From assembly GCA_043797615.1 (NCBI GenBank), contig JAZDPK010000011.1:1-17411 (forward strand): a stretch of DNA of 17,411 nt, written 5' to 3'. Positions 5,880 through 13,574 of this stretch are shown one piece after another. Both the position numbers and the translations under genes were made by a program. The notes beneath the pieces are model-generated. The model was given only the letters and a program-made list of their open reading frames with translations. It was not told the origin of the DNA and searched no databases. Every line of letters begins with the position of its first letter. The stretch's first letter is position 1. Source of the DNA: JAZDPK01 sp043797615. Lineage in GTDB: Bacteria > Patescibacteriota > Patescibacteriia > UBA11705 > JABHMO01.

Positions 5880-7856
5880 ATGTTCAACCGACATCAAAAT
5901 TTTCTGCCGGAAGAAAAAAAGGATTACAAGAAGCCGCTCAAATCGCTGGCCAGGATTTTTGTCGTCGCGCTGAAAAGCGTGCCGTACATCGCGCTGGCGA
6001 TTTTAATTATTGCGATCGTCGGCGGAGTCGTGGCGGGTTTCGGCCTGTTGCCGCATTATGCCGCGTTGAAAAACGCTTACGCGTACGGAGCGTCCGGGCA
6101 GGCGCACATGACCGCCGCGGAAAATTTTATTTACAGCCAGGACTTCAAACACGCGGCGTCCGAGCTTGACCTTGCGGAAAAAGATTTCACCAGCGCCGGA
6201 GCGATCTTGAAAACTTTGGAAAGCTCGGCCTTTTTCAAAAATGTTTTAATCAAAAATCAATTGTCGGTCGCGGAAAAGATTTTATCGATCGGCGGAAAAA
6301 CTTCGTCCGCGATTAAAACGCTGTCTCTTGTCGGCCAAGAGGTGATCGACGTTTTGCATCAGAAAAATATCAGCTTCTCGAATATTACGCCGGAGCAAAA
6401 AGCGCGGGCTTTGGCGCTTGTCGCCGATTCCACCGGCAAATTCGAACAGGCGGAAGCGGAATTCAACGCGGTTAGCGATCAGCTGGTGGAAATCAACCGT
6501 TTGCATCCGCTGTTTATTTTCGACCGAATGATCAATCCTCTTCAAGAGAAAATCCCAAAGCTGCGCAAAGCCGTGGGCAGCCTTGTTTCTATTTCCAAAA
6601 TTTTGCCCGCGTTTTCCGGCTACCCGGTCGACAAGACGTATTTGCTGGCGTTTGAAAACAACCGCGAACTGCGGCCGGCCGGCGGATTTATCGGCACCTA
6701 CGGCATTTTGAAGATAAAAAACGCGGAGATCGAATCGATTTTCATTGACAACAGCTATAATCTTGATCAGCCGGCGGCGGCGTATTTAAACGTTGTTCCG
6801 CCCAAGCCGATTGTTGAATATTTAAAGCAAAAAAAATGGTTTTTCCGCGATTCGAACTGGTCGCCGGATTTTCCGACCTCCGCCGACAAGATGGAATGGT
6901 TTTATTACCAGGAAGGCGGCAGGGAAAAATTAGACGGCGTGATCGCATTTACTCCAAATATTATCGAGGATCTGCTCGGCTATCTTGGCTCGTTCACGGT
7001 CGACGGCATCACTTTCACCAAACAGAATTTTTTTGATCAGCTTGAATATCAGGTGGAATACGGCTATTACAAGCAGGGCATTCCGGTTTCACAGCGCAAG
7101 GACATTATCGGAGATCTGTCGAAACTCATGATCGCGAAATTGTACGCTTTGCCAATGAACGAGTGGCAGAACGTGATCGATTTGATTTCGAAAAACGTGA
7201 AGGAAAAGCAGGTTCTCATTTATTACAACGATCCGGATTTTCAAAGCCTGGCCGAGAAAAACGATTGGGCCGGCAATATTAAAAGTTTTGACGGCGATTA
7301 CCTGCAGCTTGTGGACGCGAATTTGGCGGCGCTGAAAACGGATGCGGTGATCAGCCGGACGATCAATTATAATCTGGCGCAGAACGATAAAAACGAGATG
7401 TTTGCGCAGGCCGCGGTCGTTTACAAGCACAGCGGTTCGGCCGATTGGAAAACGTCGAAATACCGAACTTACACGCGGCTTTACGCGCCGCAGGGGAGCG
7501 AACTCATTTCCGTCAAGATCAACGGCCAAGAGTTGAAAAAAGAAAAAGTCGACGTTTATCAGGAGCTCGGCAAAACCAGCTTCGGCGCGTTTTTCGAGGT
7601 CGGCTTTCATTCGTCAACGCGAGTCGAATGGAATTACAAATTGCCGGAGCGCATCGTTGCTCAAGCCAAAGCCGGGCGGTACGACCTCCTGGTGCAAAAG
7701 CAGGCCGGCGTGTTGTCTGTTGATTTGAACCTTGATTTAAAATTCAATCAGGATTTTGTTTCAAAAAATCTGCCGGATTTTTCCGCCGGCCGGCGCGAAT
7801 TGAAGCATTCGGAAGAATTGCGGCGGGACGGGGTTTACGCGGTGTTGCTTAAATGA
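5880..7856 (+). CDS. DUF4012 membrane-anchored protein
   Basis: This 658-residue protein belongs to the DUF4012 family, found in CPR and Actinobacteria, often near polysaccharide genes; biochemical function is not established. A basic N-terminus leads into one membrane span at about 26-55, then a helical linker and a large extracytoplasmic domain. The family core is clear: NNRELRPAGGFIGTYG (260-275), FRDSNWSPDFP (322-332) and DGVIAFTP (352-359). I chose the ATG at 5880 over the in-frame ATG at 5805. The upstream extension lies within a terminator stem-loop and across a perfect extended -10 box, and the domain layout is complete without it. Initiation may be leaderless. With the glycosyltransferases at 2-3916, a role in envelope or glycan assembly is plausible but inferred. 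Confidence 0.88.
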   Translation: MFNRHQNFLPEEKKDYKKPLKSLARIFVVALKSVPYIALAILIIAIVGGVVAGFGLLPHYAALKNAYAYGASGQAHMTAAENFIYSQDFKHAASELDLAEKDFTSAGAILKTLESSAFFKNVLIKNQLSVAEKILSIGGKTSSAIKTLSLVGQEVIDVLHQKNISFSNITPEQKARALALVADSTGKFEQAEAEFNAVSDQLVEINRLHPLFIFDRMINPLQEKIPKLRKAVGSLVSISKILPAFSGYPVDKTYLLAFENNRELRPAGGFIGTYGILKIKNAEIESIFIDNSYNLDQPAAAYLNVVPPKPIVEYLKQKKWFFRDSNWSPDFPTSADKMEWFYYQEGGREKLDGVIAFTPNIIEDLLGYLGSFTVDGITFTKQNFFDQLEYQVEYGYYKQGIPVSQRKDIIGDLSKLMIAKLYALPMNEWQNVIDLISKNVKEKQVLIYYNDPDFQSLAEKNDWAGNIKSFDGDYLQLVDANLAALKTDAVISRTINYNLAQNDKNEMFAQAAVVYKHSGSADWKTSKYRTYTRLYAPQGSELISVKINGQELKKEKVDVYQELGKTSFGAFFEVGFHSSTRVEWNYKLPERIVAQAKAGRYDLLVQKQAGVLSVDLNLDLKFNQDFVSKNLPDFSAGRRELKHSEELRRDGVYAVLLK

Positions 7857-7857
7857 T

Positions 7858-8559
7858 ATGCAAGGCAGTTTGGATAATTATCGTCGGAGTTCAATCAGAT
7901 TGCCGGGGTTTGATTACAGCGCCCCTGGTTTTTATTTTGTCACCGTTTGCGCGGCGCACCGGATAAATTATTTCGGTGAAATCGTTAACGGCGAAATGCG
8001 ATTGTCGCCGATTGGCGAAATTACAAAGGAAGAATTATTAGCGACGCAAAATATCCGGCCGAATGTTTACATATATGAATGGATTATTATGCCGAATCAC
8101 ATTCACGCGATCATTAAAATCATCCATGAGGGGTGGGCCGAAGACGATGAGAAATATTTTCATATGGACGGATTTGTAGGTATTGATTGCAAACGGAACG
8201 ATTTTGTGGGTGCGGGGGAATTTGTAGGTATTGATTGCAATCAATACCTACAATCACCGCGATATTCGCCGTTCCATAAATTCGGCCCGCAACGCGGCAA
8301 TTTATTTTCGATCATCCGTGGATTCAAAGGCGCGGTTTCCCGGCGCGCGCAAAATTTTTTTAATCACAAAAACGAACCAATTTGGCAGGCGCGTTTTTAT
8401 GACCGCATCGTCCGCGACCGCGCGGCTTTGGATCAAATCCGCCATTACATTCGGAATAACGTTGCCAATTGGCAACGCGACCTTGAAAACCACTCATTCA
8501 AAAAGAATCTTTCCGCGATTGAACGCGCGAACGAATACGTTTATTTAAAATTTGATTAA
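7858..8559 (+). CDS. REP-associated tyrosine transposase (RAYT, Y1 HUH family)
   Basis: This is a single-tyrosine HUH nuclease of the Transposase_17/RAYT type, related to IS200/IS605 TnpA, which cleaves and joins single-stranded hairpins. The 233-residue protein has YRRSSIRLPGFDY at the N-terminus and FYFVTVCAAHR. The metal-binding HUH motif is MPNHIHAII (His81, His83), and the predicted nucleophile is Tyr181 in RFYDRIVRD, followed by the family's IRHYIRNN. Between the HUH motif and the IIRGFK helix it carries a long insert (about 90-148) in which FVGIDC occurs twice, because REP-like sequences are part of the coding frame. The start is 1 nt after the DUF4012 stop (TGA-T-ATG), so it may be translated by coupling. 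No Shine-Dalgarno is seen. It appears intact. Confidence 0.92.
   Translation: MQGSLDNYRRSSIRLPGFDYSAPGFYFVTVCAAHRINYFGEIVNGEMRLSPIGEITKEELLATQNIRPNVYIYEWIIMPNHIHAIIKIIHEGWAEDDEKYFHMDGFVGIDCKRNDFVGAGEFVGIDCNQYLQSPRYSPFHKFGPQRGNLFSIIRGFKGAVSRRAQNFFNHKNEPIWQARFYDRIVRDRAALDQIRHYIRNNVANWQRDLENHSFKKNLSAIERANEYVYLKFD
8172..8240 (+). repeat. Two direct repeats (21 bp) inside the RAYT gene
   Basis: The sequence ATTTGTAGGTATTGATTGC plus AA occurs at 8172-8192 and again at 8220-8240, 48 nt apart and so in the same reading frame; both encode FVGIDC. A degenerate third start (TTTTGTGGG, around 8202-8210) lies between. Both exact copies contain GTAG directly before GTATTGATTG. The second copy is also the left half of the palindrome at 8222-8253. 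Confidence 0.85.
8222..8253. repeat. 32-bp perfect palindrome (candidate REP hairpin) inside RAYT
   Basis: The half TTGTAGGTATTGATTG (8222-8237) is followed immediately by its exact reverse complement (8238-8253). It reads as GTAG, a GTATTGATTG/CAATCAATAC hairpin, and CTAC. GTAG beside a hairpin is the hallmark of REP sequences recognised by TnpA-REP proteins. A shortened copy with the same GTAG sits before dnaE at 8658-8680. Confidence 0.8.
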
Positions 8560-8583
8560 AATTTTAATTAATGAAATTAGCCG

Positions 8584-8605
8584 GGCGGCAAAACCGCCTT
8601 TTTTT
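8584..8605 (+). terminator. Intrinsic terminator after RAYT
   Basis: GGCGG (8584-8588) and CCGCC (8594-8598) form a GC-rich stem around CAAAA, followed by seven T (8599-8605). It ends the DUF4012-RAYT transcript. Its T-tract overlaps the -35 region of the dnaE promoter. Confidence 0.85.
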
Positions 8606-8631
8606 GATTAAAAAATAAACTGTGGTAAAAT
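8604..8631 (+). promoter_or_regulatory. dnaE promoter
   Basis: TTGATT (8604-8609), a 16-bp spacer and TAAAAT (8626-8631) with an extended TG at 8623-8624. Transcription would start near 8638, giving a leader of about 58 nt that contains the REP-like hairpin at 8653-8685. Confidence 0.6.
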
Positions 8632-8652
8632 GATTGTGATTTATTTACTATT

Positions 8653-8685
8653 GGGAAGTAGGTATTGATGCAATCAATACTTTCC
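8653..8685 (+). repeat. REP-like hairpin copy in the dnaE leader
   Basis: GTAG (8658-8661) is followed by GTATTGAT (8662-8669), a GCA loop and ATCAATAC (8673-8680). This is the hairpin found inside RAYT with one base lost at the centre. The outer bases GGGAA (8653-8657) and TTTCC (8681-8685) extend the stem, leaving GTAG as a 4-nt bulge. It ends 10 nt before the dnaE ATG. Confidence 0.75.
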
Positions 8686-8695
8686 TTTCGATATT

Positions 8696-11600
8696 ATGAA
8701 ATACACGCCGCTCCATGTGCATACGGAATACAGTCTGCTTGACGGTTTGGCTAAGATTAGCGACCTCGTGAACAAAGCCAAAGAAGACGGCATGGCTGCT
8801 CTCGCTATCACCGACCACGGCGTGATGTACGGCGCCATTGAATTCTACAAAAAATGCAAGGATGCCGGATTGAAGCCGATCATCGGCCTGGAAGCGTACG
8901 TGGTGGAAAACCGCAAGCGCAAGGAAATCGGCGATGAAAATCGCCATCATCTTATTTTGCTCGCCAAAAACAACGACGGTTACAAAAATCTGATCAAATT
9001 GACCAGCCGGGCGCATCTGGAGGGCTTTTATTACAAGCCGCGGATCGACTGGGAGCTTCTTGACAAGCATCATGACGGCTTGATCGCCTTGTCCGCCTGC
9101 ATTCAGGGCGAAATCCCGCAAGCGATTTTGAATCACCAGGCCGACGAAAAAATCAAGCAGCTGATCGCTAAATTCCAAAACGTTTTCGGCAAGGAAAATT
9201 TTTTTCTCGAGGTGCAGCATCACCCGAACATTCCCGAGCAAAAAATCGTTAACGATAAAATTTTTTCCCTTGGCAAGGAGCTCGGCATCCCGATCGCGGC
9301 GACCAACGACACGCATTATCTGAACACTGAAGACGCCGAAGCGCACGACATCCTGATCTGCCTGCAGACGAAAAAAACCAAGAGCGATCCGAACCAGATG
9401 AACATGCTTGGCAATGATTTTTCGCTTTTTGCGTCGGAGCAGATGCTTGGCAATTTCCGCGGCAATCCGGAAGTTTTGGAAAACACGAATAAAATCGCTG
9501 AAATGTGCAACGTGGAAATCCCGCTCGGAAAAATAATCCTGCCGCGCTTCGAATTGCCCGAAGGCAAGGACGATTTCGAATACATGAAGGAATTGTGCTA
9601 CGCGAACATCGCCAACCGGTTCAAGTTCGATTATCAAAAAGAAAATTTGAGCGAGGCGGAGCGGCGCGTGACCGACCGTTTGGAATATGAGCTGGAAGTG
9701 ATCAAGAAAACCGGCTATGCTTCGTATTTCCTCATTGTCCAGGATTTCATCAATTGGGCAAAGAACAACGGCATCGTCGTCGGCCCGGGCCGCGGCTCGG
9801 CCGCCGGCAGCATCGTTTCTTATTTGTTGAATATCACGAATCTCGATCCCCTGAAATACGATCTTTTGTTCGAGCGCTTTCTCAATCCGGCGCGCATCTC
9901 CATGCCGGATATCGACACGGACTTTTCCGACGAGCGGCGCGGCGAAGTGATTAAATACGTTGAAGAAAAATACGGCAAGGATCACGTGGCGCAAATCATC
10001 ACGTTCGGAACGATGGCGGCGCGCGCGGCAGTGCGCGACGTGGGCCGGGTTTTGGAATTGCCTTATTTGTTTTGCGACCAGACTTCCAAGCTGATTCCGA
10101 TGGGCATGGACCTGGACGAGGCGATCGCGCAAGTGAGCGAGTTCAAAGAATTATACAATGGCAACGCTGACGCCAAGCGCCTGATCGATTTCGCCCGCAA
10201 GCTTGAAGGCGTGGCGCGCCACGCGTCCACCCACGCGTGCGGCGTGGTCATTACGCGCGAGCCGATCGAGAATTACTGCCCAACACAATACGCCCGCGAC
10301 GAAGAGCAGGCGATCGTGACCCAGTATTCGCTCCACCCTGTCGAAGACATGGGTCTTTTGAAAATGGACTTTCTCGGTTTGAAAAATTTGACCATTATGG
10401 AACGCGCTTGCGAGATAATCGAAAAAATACACGGCTTGAAAATAAATCTCGATGAGCTGCCGCTTGATGATCGGAAAACATATAAAATATTTCAAGACGG
10501 CCAGACCACCGGCGTGTTCCAATTCGAATCGAGCGGCATGAAGCGCTATTTAAAGCAATTAAAGCCGACCAATATCGAGGATTTGCTCGCCATGGTGTCG
10601 CTTTACCGGCCCGGGCCGATGGATCTGATCCCTGATTTTATCGACCGCAAGCACGGCCGCAAGAGCATCCAATACATCCATCCGAAATTGAAAGATTCGC
10701 TTTCGAAAACATTCGGCATCGCGATTTACCAAGAACAAATAATGCAGATCGCCAGGGATTTGGCCGGATTTTCATTGGGCGAAGCCGACGTTCTGCGCAA
10801 GGCGGTGGGCAAGAAAATCGCGTCGCTGCTGGCCGAGCAAAAGGAAAAATTCATCGCCGGCTGCGTGAACAACGGCGTTGCCAGGGAAATCGGCCAGCAG
10901 GTTTTCGCGTTCATCGAGCCGTTCGCCGGCTACGGCTTCAACCGGAGCCACGCGGCCTGCTACGCGTATATCGCATATCAGACGGCTTATCTGAAAGCGA
11001 ATTATCCGGTTGAATTTATGGCGTCGCTCCTGACTTCGGACCAGGGCAATATGGACCGCATCGCCATCGAGATCGACGAGTGCAAAGAGATGAACATCGA
11101 AATCCTGCCGCCGAGCATCAACGAGAGTTTTTCAACGTTCACGGTGGTGGCCGAATCGTTGAAAGGCAAAAAGCCGCGCATCCGCTTCGGAATGAACGCG
11201 ATCAGGAACGTGGGAGAGAACGTGGTCAGGGAAATCATCCGCGAGCGCAAAGCGGGTGGTGCTTTCAAAAGCCTGGAAGATTTTTTGTCCCGCGTTTCAA
11301 CGAAGGATCTGAACAAAAAGTCGCTGGAAGGGCTGATCAAGAGCGGCGCTTTGGATTTGTTCGGCAGCCGGAACCAATTGCTCGACAACATTGACAAGCT
11401 GCTCCTGTTCATCAAGGATTTGGAGCATTCGCGCTTGATCAAGCAGGGCGACATGTTCAGCTTCAGCGGCTTGGGCGAAAAAATGGCGCCAAAACTCATG
11501 CTGCGCGACGGCCAGCCGGCGTCGAATGCGCAGATTCTGGCGTGGGAAAAGGAATTTCTGGGATTGTACGTTTCCGACCATCCGTTCAAAGAATATCAAA

Positions 11601-12220
11601 AAAGGATCAACGGCTTGTTCACTCCCATTTTATCGCTGAAGGAAAATCCAAAGCCGCGGGTCGTGCGCACGGCCGGCGTCATCGCCAAATCGAAAAAGAT
11701 CATGACCAAAGCCGGCGATCCCATGCTTTTTGTCACTTTGGAAGACAGTCTCGGTTCGCTGGAAATTCTGATTTTCCCGCGCCTTTACAAGGAGAAAGCT
11801 TTTTCCTGGGACGAAGGAAAAGTGATCGTCGCCGACGGCACGCTGTCGGACAAAGACGGCGATCCTAAAGTGCTATGCAATCAAGTGTGGGAATTGAACG
11901 AAGCGAATTTCGAGCAAACAGTGCTGGAAATATCGAAAACGCCGGTCGAAAGCAAATTGAACGCGCGTTTCAGCCGGAAAACCGGCGGATTCGCCGAGCT
12001 GCCGCAGCGGAAAAAAGTGATGATCGCCTATCCTGTCGGCGCGTCAAAAGAGTTGGCAAGCAAAGTGAAAATGCTTTTTATGGGCATGCCTGGCAAAGAG
12101 CAGGTTTTTCTAAAAATAAACGACAAAATCATCAAAACCAATTTTTTAATCCAAGCGAACAAGGAAACGATCGGAAAAATAGAGGAAACGTTGGGAGAAG
12201 GAGTCGTTGAAAGAAACTGA
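8696..12220 (+). CDS. dnaE: DNA polymerase III alpha subunit (replicative polymerase)
   Basis: This is the catalytic subunit of the bacterial replicative polymerase, full length at 1174 residues. The N-terminal PHP domain begins at once (HVH at 7-9) and keeps a full set of likely metal ligands: His7, His9, Asp16, ITDHG (Asp40, His41), Glu66, HH84-85, Cys135, Glu172 and NDTHY (Asp205, His207). This resembles DnaE proteins with an active PHP exonuclease. The polymerase core has GPGRGSAAGS (363-372), PDIDTDF (Asp405 and Asp407 as the metal-binding pair) and KMDFLGL (Asp558). The fingers/thumb region includes YRPGPMDLIPDFI and FNRSHAACYAYIAYQTAYLK. A C-terminal OB fold lies at about 988-1060. The start has no Shine-Dalgarno; ATG 8696 matches the usual beginning of the family. 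Confidence 0.97.
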   Translation: MKYTPLHVHTEYSLLDGLAKISDLVNKAKEDGMAALAITDHGVMYGAIEFYKKCKDAGLKPIIGLEAYVVENRKRKEIGDENRHHLILLAKNNDGYKNLIKLTSRAHLEGFYYKPRIDWELLDKHHDGLIALSACIQGEIPQAILNHQADEKIKQLIAKFQNVFGKENFFLEVQHHPNIPEQKIVNDKIFSLGKELGIPIAATNDTHYLNTEDAEAHDILICLQTKKTKSDPNQMNMLGNDFSLFASEQMLGNFRGNPEVLENTNKIAEMCNVEIPLGKIILPRFELPEGKDDFEYMKELCYANIANRFKFDYQKENLSEAERRVTDRLEYELEVIKKTGYASYFLIVQDFINWAKNNGIVVGPGRGSAAGSIVSYLLNITNLDPLKYDLLFERFLNPARISMPDIDTDFSDERRGEVIKYVEEKYGKDHVAQIITFGTMAARAAVRDVGRVLELPYLFCDQTSKLIPMGMDLDEAIAQVSEFKELYNGNADAKRLIDFARKLEGVARHASTHACGVVITREPIENYCPTQYARDEEQAIVTQYSLHPVEDMGLLKMDFLGLKNLTIMERACEIIEKIHGLKINLDELPLDDRKTYKIFQDGQTTGVFQFESSGMKRYLKQLKPTNIEDLLAMVSLYRPGPMDLIPDFIDRKHGRKSIQYIHPKLKDSLSKTFGIAIYQEQIMQIARDLAGFSLGEADVLRKAVGKKIASLLAEQKEKFIAGCVNNGVAREIGQQVFAFIEPFAGYGFNRSHAACYAYIAYQTAYLKANYPVEFMASLLTSDQGNMDRIAIEIDECKEMNIEILPPSINESFSTFTVVAESLKGKKPRIRFGMNAIRNVGENVVREIIRERKAGGAFKSLEDFLSRVSTKDLNKKSLEGLIKSGALDLFGSRNQLLDNIDKLLLFIKDLEHSRLIKQGDMFSFSGLGEKMAPKLMLRDGQPASNAQILAWEKEFLGLYVSDHPFKEYQKRINGLFTPILSLKENPKPRVVRTAGVIAKSKKIMTKAGDPMLFVTLEDSLGSLEILIFPRLYKEKAFSWDEGKVIVADGTLSDKDGDPKVLCNQVWELNEANFEQTVLEISKTPVESKLNARFSRKTGGFAELPQRKKVMIAYPVGASKELASKVKMLFMGMPGKEQVFLKINDKIIKTNFLIQANKETIGKIEETLGEGVVERN

Positions 12221-12250
12221 AAACGAAGAGGTATAAGGCATATAAAGATA

Positions 12251-12358
12251 GGGGAAAGAAGGCTCGCCTCGCTTTGCTTAGGCGAAGCGGGCTATAGAGG
12301 ATAGTCTGTATAATTCAATCTCGCATATCTCCTTTAGCCTCCTTACCCTCCTTTTTTT
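12251..12358 (+). terminator. Third long-stem terminator (repeat family), after dnaE
   Basis: The left arm GGGGAAAGAAGGC (12251-12263) plus TATAGAGGATA (12293-12303) pairs with the right arm at 12326-12351 (core TATCTCCTTTAGCC), followed by seven T (12352-12358). The left arm is split by the small hairpin at 12268-12291. Its core matches the copies at 1449-1474 and 3949-4035. Confidence 0.6.
12268..12291. repeat. Small GC-rich hairpin inserted in the terminator arm
   Basis: CTCGCTTTGC (12268-12277) and GCGAAGCGGG (12282-12291) pair over 10 bp with G-U wobbles around a TTAG loop. It interrupts the left arm of the dnaE terminator, as if inserted. Confidence 0.5.
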
Positions 12359-12361
12359 CAA

Positions 12362-12390
12362 TTGCCCATTCCCGAAGATTTTGCTACAAT
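12362..12390 (+). promoter_or_regulatory. Promoter of the baseplate-J-like gene
   Basis: TTGCCC (12362-12367), a 17-bp spacer and TACAAT (12385-12390) with an extended TG at 12382-12383. The predicted start near 12397 leaves a leader of about 26 nt before the ATG at 12423. It begins just after the dnaE terminator and probably serves the next three genes. Confidence 0.55.
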
Positions 12391-12422
12391 ACATCCAGAT
12401 AAACATTAATATCCATAATTTT

Positions 12423-13565
12423 ATGTATTTGACAAAGCATTCGATGGTCGGCGAAAGCTACAAAAAAGCGATTTTAAGCTTTGTGATCATCGCCGTTCTT
12501 TTGATTCTCATCGTCATTTATTTTTCTTCCGGCAAAGCGGCGATCAAGGTTACGCCGGCGGCCACGCCGGTGGGAACGGATTTTGTCGCGGACGTGGCCA
12601 CTGACGGCGGGCCGTCGGGCAGCGGCGTTTTGCAGGGGGTTTTGTCCGAAGCCGTAGTTTCCGGCGATTTGACGGGCGACGCCACCGGATATAAAGCGCT
12701 GCCCGGGAACAGCGTCGGCAAAGTCGTCATTTACAATAAGCGCTCGGAAAGCCAGACGCTCGTGAAGACGACGCGGCTCCTGTCGTTGGACAATGTCCTG
12801 CTCAGGATGTCCGAACGCGCGACCATCCCGGCCAACGGCCAGGCGGAAGTCAGCGTTTATCCGGACAATCCGAATTCATTCGCCGAGCTCGGACCGACGA
12901 GTTTCAAGATTCCCGGCTTGGTTCCGGCCTTGCAGGACAAGGTTTATGCGGAAAGCAAATCAATTCTGAAAAGCGCAGGCAGCTCGATCAAAGTGATCCA
13001 GGCCGTTGACATCGCGCGGGCGCAGGACGAGCTCAGCGCCAAGCTGGTTGCCAAGGCGGTCGCCGATTTCAAGGCGCAATTGCCGAATGCTGATTATTTC
13101 GCGGTCGCCGCGGAAAAGCAGGTGATCGAAACCCTGGTGTCGGAAAAAGCCGATGCGGTCAGGGATAATTTCACGGTAAGCATGAAATTGAAGGTGGCGC
13201 TCGTCGGCTTGAACCAGAAAAGCATCGAGGACACGGCGCGGGAGCGCCTGCGGGCGGTGGTGCCGGACGGCAAGGCCTTGACCAATCTCGACGCGGCCAA
13301 ATTCACGTATCTGGTGCAGAATTTCGACAACGCGAAAAAGACCATGAATTTGAAAGTGCATGCCGAGGGACTGGCGGTCATTACGGCGGAAAACGACATT
13401 TTCGACCGCGCCAAGCTGACCGGGCTCAGCCCCAAGGGCGTGGAATTGTATCTTTCCAATTTCGATGAGATCAAAGCGGTGCGCGTGCAGCTTTCGCCCT
13501 TCTGGGTGGCGAAAGTGCCGAAAATGGAAAGCCATATTACCGTTGAAATAGAGAAGCCGATTTAA
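12423..13565 (+). CDS. Membrane-anchored baseplate-J/gp47-like protein (CPR-type)
   Basis: A 380-residue protein with a short cytoplasmic tail, one membrane span (about 15-34, ILSFVIIAVLLILIVIYF) and a large extracellular part. A Gly/Ser/Thr-rich linker (45-95) leads to a domain at about 98-180 (GKVVIYNKRSESQTLVKTTR, then FKIPGLVPAL and VYAESK). This resembles CPR membrane proteins annotated as 'baseplate J/gp47 family'; their role is unknown, perhaps a surface structure. I chose the ATG at 12423 because the in-frame TTG at 12381 lies inside the -10 box; the ATG at 12444 is also possible. No Shine-Dalgarno sequence. The family resemblance is from memory of related proteins, so the name is tentative; the membrane topology is clear. 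Confidence 0.7.
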   Translation: MYLTKHSMVGESYKKAILSFVIIAVLLILIVIYFSSGKAAIKVTPAATPVGTDFVADVATDGGPSGSGVLQGVLSEAVVSGDLTGDATGYKALPGNSVGKVVIYNKRSESQTLVKTTRLLSLDNVLLRMSERATIPANGQAEVSVYPDNPNSFAELGPTSFKIPGLVPALQDKVYAESKSILKSAGSSIKVIQAVDIARAQDELSAKLVAKAVADFKAQLPNADYFAVAAEKQVIETLVSEKADAVRDNFTVSMKLKVALVGLNQKSIEDTARERLRAVVPDGKALTNLDAAKFTYLVQNFDNAKKTMNLKVHAEGLAVITAENDIFDRAKLTGLSPKGVELYLSNFDEIKAVRVQLSPFWVAKVPKMESHITVEIEKPI

Positions 13566-13574
13566 AACGGAAAT

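Noticed and set aside
8172..8253. Possible CRISPR array
   Set aside because: There are only two exact repeats 48 nt apart, inside a reading frame, and one forms a palindrome with its neighbour. No further units or cas genes are present.
8648..10132. Long open frame on the minus strand (494 codons)
   Set aside because: It lies antisense to dnaE, whose protein is clearly recognisable. The antisense product is repetitive in Phe/Val/Arg/His and matches nothing; it is a codon-bias shadow.
12381..12422. TTG start extending the baseplate-J-like protein
   Set aside because: It overlaps the predicted -10 element, so it would not be in the mRNA, and the ATG at 12423 gives a normal cytoplasmic tail before the membrane span.
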